Positions 17,573 to 26,815 are shown, counted from the first letter of the stretch. The stretch: 64,000 bases of DNA from Salinarimonas soli (GCF_008386575.1 NZ_VUOA01000027.1:1-64000); one strand, 5' to 3'. Translations and numbers: made by a program. Notes: a model not told the origin generated them from the sequence alone.

Positions 17573-17696
17573 CCCTCATGCTGAGGAGCCCGCGCCAGCG
17601 GGCGTCTCGAAGCACGCAGGACGCTGCCACAGCCGTCCGGAGATCCCTGGAACGCCCTTCGAGGCTCGCTCCGCTCGCGCCTCAGGACGAGGTGGT
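17573..17696 (+). repeat. Dispersed palindromic repeat, copy 2
   Basis: This is the reverse-orientation partner of 8097-8218. The ends CCTCATGCTGAGG and CCTCAGGACGAGG match, as do the cores TCTCGAAGCACGCA and AGATCCCTGGAACGCCCTTCG. A variable inner palindrome (CCCGC-GCCA-GCGGG) differs between copies. The remainder of 17474-17814 holds no gene; 17740-17814 carries the candidate promoter of the barrel protein. Confidence 0.7.
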
Positions 17697-17751
17697 GGGT
17701 GTTCAGAACCACACCCCGAGGCCCCGCCGATCCGGCCCCGTTGACGGGCCG

Positions 17752-17781
17752 TTAACCGCGCTCGTTGTAGATCCGTTAACC
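17752..17781 (+). promoter_or_regulatory. Pair of TTAACC half-sites (CtrA-like)
   Basis: TTAACC occurs at 17752-17757 and again at 17776-17781, 24 bp apart, just upstream of the GTG of the outer-membrane barrel gene. TTAACC(AT) is the known CtrA half-site of Alphaproteobacteria, but the spacing is not the classic TTAA-N7-TTAA, so control by CtrA is only possible. Confidence 0.3.
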
Positions 17782-17814
17782 ACGCCCGCAAGGGCCCCTA
17801 TCCTGGACGACGGC

Positions 17815-19305
17815 GTGATCACCCGGAGGTCGACGACCCTGCCCCCGTGCCTGCGGCTCCTGCTCGGGGCCGGCCTGGTGCTGGGCGCACCAGGAGCCGT
17901 CGGGGCGCAGGAGGGAGGCCTCGGCCTGCGGGCGGGAACGGCGCCGACACCGGTCGCATCCGAGCTGCCGCGCGGCGCGGGCCCCGTCCGCAAGGGACGC
18001 CCCCCGCAGCTGCGCCGCACCCGTCCCGCCACCAGCGCCGTGACCCGCCCGCCGCTCCGGGGCAGCGTCGCCCGCGACGTGGAGGCCGCCGTGCAGCCCT
18101 CCCTCGTGGGCCTGCCGGACCGTCCGGCTCCCGCGGCGCCGTCCCTCCGCCGCAAGGCGCCGGAGGAGGACCCGTGGGCCCCCTTGGGATGGCGGATGGG
18201 CGGCCTCACGATCCTCCCGGGGATCGAGCAGTCGATCGGCTACGACACGAACCCGAACCGCGTCGACACGGGCGCGAAGGGCTCGGCCGTCCACCGCACC
18301 GAGGCCGAGGTTCGCCTGCGCAGCGACTGGTCCCGGCATGCGCTGACGGGCGCCCTGCGCGGCTCCTACAGCGCCTATCCGGGGGTCGACGGCGCCAACA
18401 GGCCCGAGGGAGAGGGTGTGCTCGCCCTGCGTCTCGACGCCCTGCGCGACACCCAGATCGACCTGGAGAGCCGCTTTCGCCTCGACACCCAGCGCCCCGG
18501 CAGCCCCGAGCTCGGCGCCGAGGTGCGCAACCGGCCGATCGTCGCGACGCTCGGGGCCTCGGCGGGCGTGACGGAGCGCTTCAACCGGCTGTCGATCGGC
18601 CTGCGCGGGAGCGTCGACCGCTTCGTCTACGAGGACGCCCGGCTCACCAGCGGCACGACCCTCGACCAGGGCGACCGCGAGCTGACGCAGGGCACGCTCC
18701 GCCTGCGCGGCTCCTACGAGCCCACCCCGGGCCTCATCCCCTTCGTCGAGGCGAGCGTCGACACGCGGGTCCACGACCGGAGCGTCGACCGCTCGGGGCT
18801 GCGCCGGGACTCGACAGGCCTCACGGCCCGCGTCGGCACCACCTTCGAGATGACGCGCACGCTCACCGGCGAGGTGGCGGCCGGGTACCAGGCGCGCGAC
18901 TACGAGGACCCGCGCCTGCGGGAGCTGCGCGGCCCCGTCGGCGAGGCCGCCCTGATCTGGGCCGCGAGCCCCCTCACCACGGTGCGGCTGCGGGGCGCGG
19001 CGCTCCTGGAGGAGACCACGATCCCCTCGGCGAGCGGCGCCGTCACGGCGCGGGGGACCCTGGAGGTGCAGCACGACCTGCGGCGGAACCTGAGCGTCAC
19101 GATCGGCGGGACCCTCGCCGAGACCGACTACGACGGCATCCGCCTGCGGGAGGAGACCCGCGCGGGCAGCGTGCGGGTCGATTACAAGCTCACGCGCTCC
19201 GTCGCGCTCCGCGCAAGCTTCACGCACGAGCGGCTCACGAGCACGAGCCCCGGCTCGGACTATACGGCCAACGTCTACCTGGTGGGGCTGCGCTTCCAGC
19301 CCTGA
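17815..19305 (+). CDS. Outer-membrane beta-barrel protein
   Basis: About 496 residues from GTG 17815. A signal peptide (LRLLLGAGLVLGAPGAVGAQ) is followed by a Pro/Arg-rich linker of about 100 residues and then a long run of alternating strands with amphipathic pattern, such as LTGALRGSYSAYP and VDYKLTRSVALRASFTHERL, ending in FQP with an aromatic near the C-terminus. Length and terminal pattern fit an OMP_b-brl_2/BBP2-type barrel in the outer membrane. Its substrate or partner is unknown. Two TTAACC half-sites precede it. Confidence 0.82.
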   Translation: MITRRSTTLPPCLRLLLGAGLVLGAPGAVGAQEGGLGLRAGTAPTPVASELPRGAGPVRKGRPPQLRRTRPATSAVTRPPLRGSVARDVEAAVQPSLVGLPDRPAPAAPSLRRKAPEEDPWAPLGWRMGGLTILPGIEQSIGYDTNPNRVDTGAKGSAVHRTEAEVRLRSDWSRHALTGALRGSYSAYPGVDGANRPEGEGVLALRLDALRDTQIDLESRFRLDTQRPGSPELGAEVRNRPIVATLGASAGVTERFNRLSIGLRGSVDRFVYEDARLTSGTTLDQGDRELTQGTLRLRGSYEPTPGLIPFVEASVDTRVHDRSVDRSGLRRDSTGLTARVGTTFEMTRTLTGEVAAGYQARDYEDPRLRELRGPVGEAALIWAASPLTTVRLRGAALLEETTIPSASGAVTARGTLEVQHDLRRNLSVTIGGTLAETDYDGIRLREETRAGSVRVDYKLTRSVALRASFTHERLTSTSPGSDYTANVYLVGLRFQP

Positions 19306-19336
19306 GGCGTCGTGGCGCCGCAAAGAGCGCGAGCCG

Positions 19337-20089
19337 TCACAGGGTCGGGCTCGTCACGCCCTTCATCAGCACGGGTCCCGTGGGCTTCCCCGTGGGCGAG
19401 CCCCGCTCGGGCTCAAGGGAGATCGCGAAGACCTGGTTGGCGCCGGGGCGCGGCAGGGAGCGCAGGTCGAGGCGCACGGTCCGGGCGCGGTCGAGCACGC
19501 CCACCGAGACGAGTCCCTGGCCCGGATCGGAGATCGTCCAGACTTCCAGCGAGCGTCCCCGGGGCACGTCCACCGCCTGCAGCGGGATGAGCTCCGCCCG
19601 CCCGTCCGCGAAGGCGTTCACGACGGCCGCGGGCTCGTTCGCGTTCCCGAGCAGTACCGCGACATAGACCGGACGCTCGACGCGGCCGAGATAGGCCGGC
19701 AGCCCCAGGGCGAGCAGCAGAGCCGCGAAGGCGCCCGCCAGACCCGCCGCGCGCCAGAAGGCGAGGCTTCGCCAGAGCGCCTTGAAGGCGTTGACCCGGT
19801 CCGTCACCAGGGGAGCCGGGATGGGAGCGGCGGCGGCTTGCGGCGTCGCCGCCGCCGGGGCGGGCGCGTCGAGCCCCGTCTCGATGCGTGCCCACAGGTC
19901 GGGCGGGGGTGCGAGGGGCGCCGCGAGCGCGTCGAGCTCGCCGAGCTGCCCGCGCCAGGAGGCGACCGCGCGGCCGAACGCGTCGTCCGTCTCGATGAGG
20001 CGCTCGGCTCGCGCGGCCTCGTGGCCCTCGGCGAGGCCGAGGACATATTCGCCCGCCAGGCGGTCGAGATCGGGATCGAGCCGCGTCAT
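19337..20089 (-). CDS. Anti-sigma factor, RskA family
   Basis: 250 residues. The N-terminus (LDRLAGEYVLGLAEGHEAAR) is the sigma-binding domain of RskA/ZAS-like anti-sigma factors. A transmembrane helix follows at about residues 115-138 (GLAGAFAALLLALGLPAYLG), and the periplasmic RskA domain contains VLLGNANEPAAVVNAF and SLEVWTISD. It should hold the adjacent ECF sigma factor inactive at the membrane until proteolysed. Its start overlaps the sigma stop as ATGA. Confidence 0.92.
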   Translation of the reverse strand: MTRLDPDLDRLAGEYVLGLAEGHEAARAERLIETDDAFGRAVASWRGQLGELDALAAPLAPPPDLWARIETGLDAPAPAAATPQAAAAPIPAPLVTDRVNAFKALWRSLAFWRAAGLAGAFAALLLALGLPAYLGRVERPVYVAVLLGNANEPAAVVNAFADGRAELIPLQAVDVPRGRSLEVWTISDPGQGLVSVGVLDRARTVRLDLRSLPRPGANQVFAISLEPERGSPTGKPTGPVLMKGVTSPTL

Positions 20090-20679
20090 CCGAGGCACTC
20101 CCGCAGGGTGACGAGGCTCCGGCGGATCCAGGACTTGGCGGTGCCGAGCGGCACCCCCATGCGGCCTGCGAGCTCCCCGTGCGACAGGCCGTGGACATAG
20201 GCCAGCACGATGGCTTGGCGACGATCGGTCTCGAGCCGCCCGAGGCAGCGCTTGAGGGCGCCCGCATCGGAGAGCTTCCCCACCAGAACCTCCGGGTCGT
20301 CGTCCTCGCTCGCGAGGGCCATAGGCTCGAAATCGTCGACGAGGTCGGTGCGGCTCTCGCCGCGAAGGATGTTGAGGGCCCTGTTGCGCAGGACGGCGTA
20401 GATCCAGGTGCGGCCGTCGCCGCGGGTCGGGTCGAAGCTCGCGGCCTTGCGCCAGATCTGGACGAAGGCGTCCTGCACGGCCTCCTCGGCGAGCGCGCGG
20501 CGCCGAAGGAGGCGCATGGCGATGCCGAGCATGCGCGCGGCTTCCCGGTCGTAGATCGCCCGCAAGGCCGCGCGATCGCCACCCGCGCAGCGGCGCAGGG
20601 TCTCGTTCACATCGAAGGCGATGTCGTCCTGCCCCAGGGCGTGCGTCTGCACGATCGGCTCTCCGCTCCAGGAGAACAT
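20086..20679 (-). CDS. ECF sigma factor (SigK/ECF19-like)
   Basis: About 197 residues with sigma region 2 (ALRAIYDREAARMLGIAMRL, then AEEAVQDAFVQIWRKA) and region 4 (RQAIVLAYVHGLSHGELAGR, then MGVPLGTAKSWIRRSL). It lacks region 3, as ECF factors do. ATG 20679 was preferred, with GTG 20652 an alternative. The overlapping RskA-type anti-sigma and the divergent DUF4394 gene suggest a sigma-K-like stress circuit whose target includes the DUF4394 gene; the last point is inference. Confidence 0.92.
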   Translation of the reverse strand: MFSWSGEPIVQTHALGQDDIAFDVNETLRRCAGGDRAALRAIYDREAARMLGIAMRLLRRRALAEEAVQDAFVQIWRKAASFDPTRGDGRTWIYAVLRNRALNILRGESRTDLVDDFEPMALASEDDDPEVLVGKLSDAGALKRCLGRLETDRRQAIVLAYVHGLSHGELAGRMGVPLGTAKSWIRRSLVTLRECLG

Positions 20680-20802
20680 ACACGCCGGCGCCCCCTTTGG
20701 ATGACGCCGCGTCAACTTTTTTCGCGGGGGCTGCATCCGCCCGCCCTGCCGACGGGTATCCGCGGCGTCGGCCCCTCAGGGCCACGCTTACGGAGGAACC
20801 CC

Positions 20803-21579
20803 ATGAAGCCCGTCACCCTCGCCGCTCTCGCCGCCGGCCTCACCCTCGCAGGCGCCGCACAGGCCCAGACCGTCGCGGCACTCGTCGGCGGCAATACCCT
20901 CGCGATCGTCGACGTCGCCAAGCGCAAGGTGGAGCGCACCGTGATGGTGTCCGGCCTGTCCGGCAGCCTCGTCGGCATCGACGTGCGCCCTGCGGACGGG
21001 ATGCTCTACGGGCTCGCCGAGGACGGCACGGTGGTGACGATCGATCCCTTGAGCGGCAAGGCGACCGCCAAGTCCAAGCTCGAGACCATGCTGGCCCCCG
21101 GCATCGCCGCGACGGTCGACTTCAATCCCGCGGCCGACCGGCTGCGCGTCATCGGCGCCGACGGCACCAACCTGCGGGCCAACGTCGACGACGGCAAGGT
21201 CACGAAGGACGGGACGCTCAAGTTCGCCGACGGCGACACGATGAAGGACAAGACGCCCAAGGTGGTGGCGGGCGCCTATACCAACTCCACGAAGGGCGCC
21301 AAGGAGACGGTGCTCTACGACATCGACGCGGCCGGCGCGCTGCTGCGGCAGGCGCCCCCGAACGACGGCATCCTCAACACGATCGGCATGCTGGGCGTCT
21401 CCGCGGAGCGGGCGGCCTTCGACATCGCCCCGGACGGCAACGGCGGCAACGTCGCCTTCCTGATGGCCGGCCAGACCCTCTACCGGGTGGACCTCGCCTC
21501 CGGCCGGGCGACCGAGGCTGCCCGCATCGAGGGCGCGGGCGACGTGCGCGACGTCGCCGTGATGCCGAGCGCCATGTGA
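20803..21579 (+). CDS. DUF4394 domain-containing exported protein
   Basis: 258 residues with a clear Sec signal peptide (MKPVTLAALAAGLTLAGAAQ, cut after AQA). The mature protein is a beta-propeller-like DUF4394 domain, with repeats of the kind GIDVRPADGMLYGLAEDGTV and DFNPAADRLRVIGADGTNLR. CGGAGGAA precedes the ATG. It is divergent from an ECF sigma/RskA pair, a neighbourhood often seen for this domain. It is probably periplasmic; the molecular role is unknown. Confidence 0.9.
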   Translation: MKPVTLAALAAGLTLAGAAQAQTVAALVGGNTLAIVDVAKRKVERTVMVSGLSGSLVGIDVRPADGMLYGLAEDGTVVTIDPLSGKATAKSKLETMLAPGIAATVDFNPAADRLRVIGADGTNLRANVDDGKVTKDGTLKFADGDTMKDKTPKVVAGAYTNSTKGAKETVLYDIDAAGALLRQAPPNDGILNTIGMLGVSAERAAFDIAPDGNGGNVAFLMAGQTLYRVDLASGRATEAARIEGAGDVRDVAVMPSAM

Positions 21580-21603
21580 TCCCCCAGGCGGGTGCGAGGA
21601 GAG

Positions 21604-21626
21604 GTCCCCCTGTGGGGGGGACCTCG
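21604..21626 (+). terminator. Hairpin terminator after the DUF4394 gene
   Basis: AGGTCCCCC and GGGGGGACCT form a strong GC stem with a short TGTG loop, 25 bp after the stop codon. A following CGCTTC provides little T-tract. Confidence 0.55.
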
Positions 21627-21874
21627 CTTCAGGCCGCTTAGAGGTAGGGTCGCCGCCAGCTTGACGCCCTCGGGCAAGTTGTCCCGGTGGGCACACAGGA
21701 GCCCGCCGCCGTTGCGCGGGGTGAGGCCCGCGATCTCGCCGAGGCAGATTTCACTCCCGGAAAACGGGTCGAGACGATGGATGTCCGGCCCTTTCGCACG
21801 TCGCAAAGCCCGTGACGCCTCGCGGCGGGCGAGGTTCCGGGACCAGCACCGCCGGAGCGCGCGGGAGCGCGCCG
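21627..21874. other. Gene-free stretch downstream of deoB
   Basis: I cannot support a gene here. The minus strand has a long open frame with non-random peptides (for example GPDIHRLDPFSGSEICLGEI), but it runs on into deoB antisense sequence and has no start signal. It could be a decayed gene or a 3' leader; nothing recognised. Confidence 0.3.
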
Positions 21875-23095
21875 TCAGAGCCAGGAGCGCCCGTGGCGGG
21901 GCGCGGGGACGCCGAGATGCCGTGCCACGGTGGCCCCGATATCGGCGAGGCTGGAACGTCCGCCGAGCGCGCCACGGGGCGTGTCGCGGCCGAAGGCGAG
22001 GATGGGCGTGTGCTCGCGGGTATGGTCCGTGCCGCGCCAGGTCGGGTCGTTGCCGTGGTCGGCCGTGACGACCGCAAGATCCCCGGCCCCGAGCACCTCC
22101 CAGATCTCGGGAATGCGCGCGTCGAACGCCTCGAGCGCCGCCGCATAGCCCGGCACGTCGCGGCGATGGCCGAATTCCGTGTCGAAGTCGACGAGGTTGA
22201 CGAAGACGAGGCCGCCGTCGGGCAGGGCGCGGAATGCCTCCAGCGCCGCGTCGAGGCAGGCGTCGTTGCCATGCGGCTTGATCTCCCGACCCGTGGCGCG
22301 GTGGGCGAAGATGTCGCCGATCTTGCCCACGGTCGTCACCGCGCGGCCCTCGCGGGCCAGGATATCGAGCAGCGTGTCCTCGGGCGGCGGCGTGGCGTAG
22401 TCGCGCCGGTTCGCCGTGCGGGTGAAGCCTGTGCCCTCGTCGCCCACGAAGGGCCGTGCGATGACGCGGCCGATGCGCAGGGGATCGCACAGGCGCCGCG
22501 CCGTGAGGCACAGGTCGTAGAGGCGGTCGAGCCCGAACGCCTCCTCATGGGCCGCGATCTGGAGGACGCTGTCGGCGGAGGTGTAGCAGATCGGCCGGCC
22601 CGTCCGCACGTGCTCGGCCCCGAACGCCTCGATGATCGCGGTGCCCGAGGCGTGACGGTCGCCGAGGATCCCCGGCAGGCCCGCCTCTCGGATCAGGGCC
22701 TCCGTGAGCTCGGGCGGGAAGGCCGGTCGGCTGTCGGGGAAATAGCCCCAGTCGAAGGCGACGGGCAGGCCCAAGATCTCCCAATGGCCCGACGGCGTAT
22801 CCTTGCCCCGCGACGTCTCGATGCCGTAGCCGTAGGCGGCGGCTGGCTCGCCGATGGGGTCAAGATTCGGCGGCATGCGCCCGGTCGAGGCCTCGCAGGC
22901 GCGTCCCAGCCCGAGCGCCACGAGGTTGGGCAGGTGGAGCATGCCCTCCCGCAGGCCGACCCGGTCCCCCTCCCCCCGGGCGCAGGCCTCGGCGATGTGG
23001 CCGAGCGTGTCGGCGCCGGTATCCCCATAGGCCGCCGCATCGCTTGCGCCGCCGATGCCGACGGAATCGAGAACGATCAGGATTGCGCGGGGCAT
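21875..23095 (-). CDS. deoB: Phosphopentomutase
   Basis: 406 residues, the normal length. The alkaline-phosphatase-fold metal-binding residues are present: [11 protein letters not shown] at the N-terminus, [16 protein letters not shown], and [20 protein letters not shown] near the end, where Asp and His ligands bind two Mn ions. The enzyme interconverts ribose-1-phosphate (or deoxyribose-1-phosphate) and the 5-phosphate in nucleoside salvage. No other deo gene is adjacent. Confidence 0.96.
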   Translation of the reverse strand: MPRAILIVLDSVGIGGASDAAAYGDTGADTLGHIAEACARGEGDRVGLREGMLHLPNLVALGLGRACEASTGRMPPNLDPIGEPAAAYGYGIETSRGKDTPSGHWEILGLPVAFDWGYFPDSRPAFPPELTEALIREAGLPGILGDRHASGTAIIEAFGAEHVRTGRPICYTSADSVLQIAAHEEAFGLDRLYDLCLTARRLCDPLRIGRVIARPFVGDEGTGFTRTANRRDYATPPPEDTLLDILAREGRAVTTVGKIGDIFAHRATGREIKPHGNDACLDAALEAFRALPDGGLVFVNLVDFDTEFGHRRDVPGYAAALEAFDARIPEIWEVLGAGDLAVVTADHGNDPTWRGTDHTREHTPILAFGRDTPRGALGGRSSLADIGATVARHLGVPAPRHGRSWL

Positions 23096-23175
23096 GGAAG
23101 GCTTCCTTCTTGCGTCATGGCAGGGCCGGTCGCCGGGAGGCGCACGCTGGCGCGGCCGGGTGAGCCGTCGCTTCC

Positions 23176-23197
23176 CTCCCCCGTCGCGCCGGGGGAG
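23176..23197 (-). terminator. Hairpin terminator after yejF
   Basis: CTCCCCC and GGGGGAG form a 7-bp stem with an 8-nt loop, about 30 bp after the yejF stop and before deoB. The position fits the end of the Yej operon transcript. Confidence 0.5.
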
Positions 23198-23227
23198 AGG
23201 AACCGGATCCGTCGACGAAACGCAACC

Positions 23228-24859
23228 CTACTCCCTGACCACGCCCGCGTCCGCCGCTTCCAGGTTGAAGGCCGCGGCGAAGAGAGCGCGGGTATAATCC
23301 GTCCGCGGGCGGGCGAAGATGTCCTCGGCCGCACCCTCCTCGACGACCTGGCCGTTCTGCATGACGATGACGTGGTTGGCGAGCGCCCGCACCACCTTCA
23401 GGTCGTGGCTGATGAACATGTAGGCGAGCCGCCGCCGTCGCTGGAGCTCGCGCAGGAGGTCGACGATCTGCGCCTGGACCGACATGTCGAGGGCCGAGGT
23501 CGGCTCGTCGAGCATCACGAATTGCGGCTCCAGGGCCATGGCGCGGGCGATCGCCACGCGCTGGCGCTGGCCGCCGGAGAACTCGTGCGGGTAGCGGTCC
23601 ATGGCGGCCGGGTCGAGGCCGACATCCTCCAGGGCGCGGGCCACGATCCGCCGGCGCTCGGGATAGGACAGGCCGCGTTGCTGCACGAGCAGCCCCTCCG
23701 CCACGATGTCGGCGATGGACATGCGGGGCGAGAGCGAGCCGTAGGGGTCCTGGAACACCACCTGCATGGTCTTGCGCAGGGGGCGGATGGCGTTCGCCTT
23801 CAGGGAATCGATGCGGTTGCCGAGGAACACGATGGGTCCCTGCGAGGAGATGAGGCGCAGGATGGCGAGGCCAAGCGTGGTCTTGCCGGAGCCCGACTCG
23901 CCCACGACCCCCACGGTCTCGCCCTCGCGGACGCGGATCGAGACACCGTCCACCGCCTTCACGTGGTCGACCGTGCGCTGGAAGAAGCCGCGCTTGATGG
24001 GAAACCACACCTTCACGGGGCCCGCCTCCACCACCACGGGAGCCCCCTCCGGCACGGGCTCGGGGCGCCCCTTCGGCTCGGCAGCGAGGAGGCGCTGGGT
24101 ATAGGCGTGGCGCGGATCGCGGAACACGTCCTCGACGGCGCCCTCCTCGACGATCCGGCCCTTCAGCATCACGCAGACCCGGTCGGCGATCTTGCGCACG
24201 ATGCCGAGATCATGAGTGATGAAGAGCATCGCCATGCCGAGCCGCGCCTGGAGCTCCTGGAGGAGCTTGAGGATCTGAGCCTGGACGGTGACGTCGAGGG
24301 CGGTGGTGGGCTCGTCGACGATGAGGAGCTCGGGCTCGTTGGCGAGCGCCATGGCGATCATCACGCGCTGGCGCTGGCCGCCCGAGAGCTGGTGCGGATA
24401 GGCGTCGAGGCGGCTTTCGGCGTTGCGGATGCCGACGAGATCGAGAAGCTCCAGGGTGCGGGTGCGCGCGGCCCGGCCCGTGAGGCCCTTGTGCAGGGAG
24501 AGGATCTCGCCGATCTGCCGCTCGATGGGATGGAGCGGATTCAGCGACGTCATGGGCTCCTGGAACACCATGGTGATATCGTCGCCCCGCACCCGGCGCA
24601 TGTCGTCCTCGGTGGCCCTCACGAGGTCGCGGCCCTTGAACAGCACCTCGCCCGAGGGATGGTGCGCCGCCGGATAGGGCAGGAGCTTCAGGACCGAGAG
24701 CGCCGTCACCGACTTGCCCGACCCGGACTCGCCCACGAGCGCCAGGGTTTCCCCTTTGGCGATGTCGAAGGAGACGCGGTCGACGGCAAGCGTGTCCGCG
24801 CCGGCCTGGCGGAAGGCGACGGAGAGGTCGCGGACGGAGAGGAGGGGGGTGTCGGTCAT
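23228..24859 (-). CDS. yejF: Peptide ABC transporter ATPase, fused double nucleotide-binding domain (YejF-like)
   Basis: 543 residues containing two ATP-binding cassettes. The first has Walker A GESGSGKS (about 43-50), signature LSGGQRQRV and Walker B LLIVDEPT; the second has GESGSGKT, signature FSGGQRQRV and FVMLDEPT. A short oligopeptide-transporter C-tail region lies between them. It powers import of di/oligopeptides through YejB-YejE. Its ATG overlaps the stop of the upstream PIN toxin as ATGA, so a toxin-antitoxin pair separates it from yejE. Confidence 0.95.
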   Translation of the reverse strand: MTDTPLLSVRDLSVAFRQAGADTLAVDRVSFDIAKGETLALVGESGSGKSVTALSVLKLLPYPAAHHPSGEVLFKGRDLVRATEDDMRRVRGDDITMVFQEPMTSLNPLHPIERQIGEILSLHKGLTGRAARTRTLELLDLVGIRNAESRLDAYPHQLSGGQRQRVMIAMALANEPELLIVDEPTTALDVTVQAQILKLLQELQARLGMAMLFITHDLGIVRKIADRVCVMLKGRIVEEGAVEDVFRDPRHAYTQRLLAAEPKGRPEPVPEGAPVVVEAGPVKVWFPIKRGFFQRTVDHVKAVDGVSIRVREGETVGVVGESGSGKTTLGLAILRLISSQGPIVFLGNRIDSLKANAIRPLRKTMQVVFQDPYGSLSPRMSIADIVAEGLLVQQRGLSYPERRRIVARALEDVGLDPAAMDRYPHEFSGGQRQRVAIARAMALEPQFVMLDEPTSALDMSVQAQIVDLLRELQRRRRLAYMFISHDLKVVRALANHVIVMQNGQVVEEGAAEDIFARPRTDYTRALFAAAFNLEAADAGVVRE

Positions 24860-25305
24860 CGTGTTGAGCCCTCCACCGTGACAAGACGCGGGTGGTCCAG
24901 TTCTCTGGGCAGTCGCAAGCGCGTGTCCTCCGGGACGACGTGATGGCAGTCCATGGCGAGCGCCGTCGCGACGTGGATGGCGTCCATCGGTTTTAGCCGA
25001 AGGCGTGCTCTCAACTCTGCCGTGATCCGGAGGATGTCCCGGGTCACGGGAACGACGATGATCGGGCTCGCCGGGGACAGCATGCGCTCGTAACCGGCAA
25101 CGACGTCGGCGGCTTGAACGTCGATCGGCTTGACGAGCACCTCGGCTAAGGTCAACTCGCTCGTGACGGCCGTCACGGTGCCGTCATCGATGGCTTCGAG
25201 CAGCTCGTCGAGCAGCGCGCTCCAGCGATTTGGCCTTTCCCGCGAGTAGATGACGACGTTCGCATCCAGGTACAGACGGGTGCCACGGAAGCTTTCCCAC
25301 CTCAC
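24856..25305 (-). CDS. PIN-domain toxin (VapC-like)
   Basis: 149 residues. PIN-domain acidic residues are visible: the first Asp in LYLDANVVIY, Glu in SELTLAEVLVKP, Asp in MDAIHVATAL and the final PEDTRL. VapC toxins are metal-dependent ribonucleases. The gene overlaps the antitoxin upstream by 4 bp and yejF downstream by 4 bp. It is thus embedded in the peptide-transporter operon. Confidence 0.9.
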   Translation of the reverse strand: MRWESFRGTRLYLDANVVIYSRERPNRWSALLDELLEAIDDGTVTAVTSELTLAEVLVKPIDVQAADVVAGYERMLSPASPIIVVPVTRDILRITAELRARLRLKPMDAIHVATALAMDCHHVVPEDTRLRLPRELDHPRLVTVEGSTR

Positions 25306-25613
25306 TCGTCGTCTCGCATCGCGCGGATGTGGTCCACCACCTCCCGCCCGTCGCCATGGACCTTGCGGAGCCGCCCCTCCGGTTCGGCCAGACGGATGAG
25401 GGGGCGCTCCCGGCGCTCCGTTTCCAGCCGCTCCCGAACGGACCTGAACTGTTCGATCAGGTCGGCATACGTGCCGCCAAGACCGTTCGACACCGGTTCA
25501 GCCTCGGTCGGCTGCTCGACGATGACCGTCGCGGGCCGGGAAGGATCCAGAGAATCCCGCAGATCCTTGGGCAGCTGCTCCACCGGGTAACGCGTCCGCA
25601 CGATCCTGTTCAT
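25302..25613 (-). CDS. Putative antitoxin of the PIN-domain toxin
   Basis: 103 residues from ATG 25613. The N-terminus (MNRIVRTRYPVEQLPKDLRD) looks like the DNA-binding part of a small antitoxin; the C-terminal half is charged and probably wraps the toxin (RSVRERLETERRERPL). I do not recognise the exact family. Placement directly upstream of, and overlapping, a PIN toxin is the main evidence. It starts 26 bp after yejE. Confidence 0.78.
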   Translation of the reverse strand: MNRIVRTRYPVEQLPKDLRDSLDPSRPATVIVEQPTEAEPVSNGLGGTYADLIEQFRSVRERLETERRERPLIRLAEPEGRLRKVHGDGREVVDHIRAMRDDE

Positions 25614-25638
25614 CGCCTCGCCTCCTCGCCCCATCCTA

Positions 25639-26814
25639 TCACGCAAACGTCTTCCTGGGATCGAAGGCATCCCGCACCGCCTCGCCCACGAAGATGAGCA
25701 GGCTCAGCATGAGGGCGATGACGAAGAAGCCCGTGAGACCGAGCCAGGGCGCCTGGAGGTTGGATTTGCCTTGAGCCAGCAATTCGCCGAGCGAGGGCGA
25801 GCCCGGGGGCAGGCCGAAGCCGAGGAAGTCGAGGGAGGTGAGCGTGGTGATGGAGCCATTGAGGATGAATGGCATGAAGGTGAGGGTCGCCACCATGGCG
25901 TTGGGCAGGAGGTGGCGGAACATGATGGTGGCGTTTGACAGGCCGAGCGCCCGGGCGGCGCGGACATATTCGAAGTTGCGCGCTCGCAGGAACTCGGCCC
26001 GCACCACGCCCACGAGCGAGACCCACGAGAACAGGAGCAGGATGCCGAGCAGCACCCAGAAGCTCGGGGTGATGACGGCCGAGATGATGATGAGGAGGTA
26101 GAGCGAGGGGATCGCGTTCCAGATCTCGATGACCCGCTGGAAGATGAGGTCCGTCCAGCCGCCGTAATAGCCCTGCACGGCGCCGGCCAGGACGCCGATG
26201 ACCGACGAGATGCCCGCCAGGATCAAGCCGAACAGCACCGAGATGCGAAAGCCGTAGATCACGCGGGCCAGCACGTCGCGGCCCTGGTCGTCGGTGCCGA
26301 GCCAGTTGTAGTTCCCGAACGAGCGGAAGCGCTCGAGCTTCTCAGGCGTCGGGTCGCACACGTTCGCGTCCTTCGCCCACCAGGTGGGCGGGGCCGGGAA
26401 GCCGCCGCAGGCGGGGGCTCCCGCTCCGTCGCGGCGCAGCACCAGGCCCGGATGGTCGCGGTAGATCGTGTCGTAGCGAAAGCGGACCGGCGGCCAGACC
26501 GCCCAGCCGTTCTGCTCCAGCTCGTCACGGATCGTCGGGTCGCGGTAATCGGTGCGGGCGAGAAACCCGCCGAACTTCTCCTCCGGGTAGTCGATCACGA
26601 CGGGAAAGAGCCACTCGCCCTTGTAGTTCGCTACGATCGGCCGGTCGTTGGCGATCACGTCGGCGAACAGGCTCAGGACGAACAGGACTATGAAGATCCA
26701 GAACGACCAATAGCCCCGGCGATTGCGCTTGAAGTTGTCGAGGCGCCGCCGGTTGATGGGCGACAGGCCGCGGCGGGCGGGAGGCGGCAGGGCGTCGGCG
26801 ACGGTCGCGTCCAT
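25639..26814 (-). CDS. yejE: Peptide ABC transporter permease (YejE-like)
   Basis: 391 residues. An N-terminal membrane helix (YWSFWIFIVLFVLSLFADVI) is followed by a periplasmic insertion of about 110 residues, which is typical of YejE, and then the permease core with the EAA loop FEYVRAARALGLSNATIMFR. ATG 26814 lies 1 bp past the yejB stop, so the two are translationally coupled. It forms the membrane channel with YejB. Confidence 0.94.
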   Translation of the reverse strand: MDATVADALPPPARRGLSPINRRRLDNFKRNRRGYWSFWIFIVLFVLSLFADVIANDRPIVANYKGEWLFPVVIDYPEEKFGGFLARTDYRDPTIRDELEQNGWAVWPPVRFRYDTIYRDHPGLVLRRDGAGAPACGGFPAPPTWWAKDANVCDPTPEKLERFRSFGNYNWLGTDDQGRDVLARVIYGFRISVLFGLILAGISSVIGVLAGAVQGYYGGWTDLIFQRVIEIWNAIPSLYLLIIISAVITPSFWVLLGILLLFSWVSLVGVVRAEFLRARNFEYVRAARALGLSNATIMFRHLLPNAMVATLTFMPFILNGSITTLTSLDFLGFGLPPGSPSLGELLAQGKSNLQAPWLGLTGFFVIALMLSLLIFVGEAVRDAFDPRKTFA

Positions 26815-26815
26815 C

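Noticed and set aside
21812-24943. 1043-codon plus-strand open frame
   Set aside because: It lies antisense to deoB and yejF, with Arg/Gly/Ala/His-rich translation. Such long shadows are expected opposite real genes in very GC-rich DNA.
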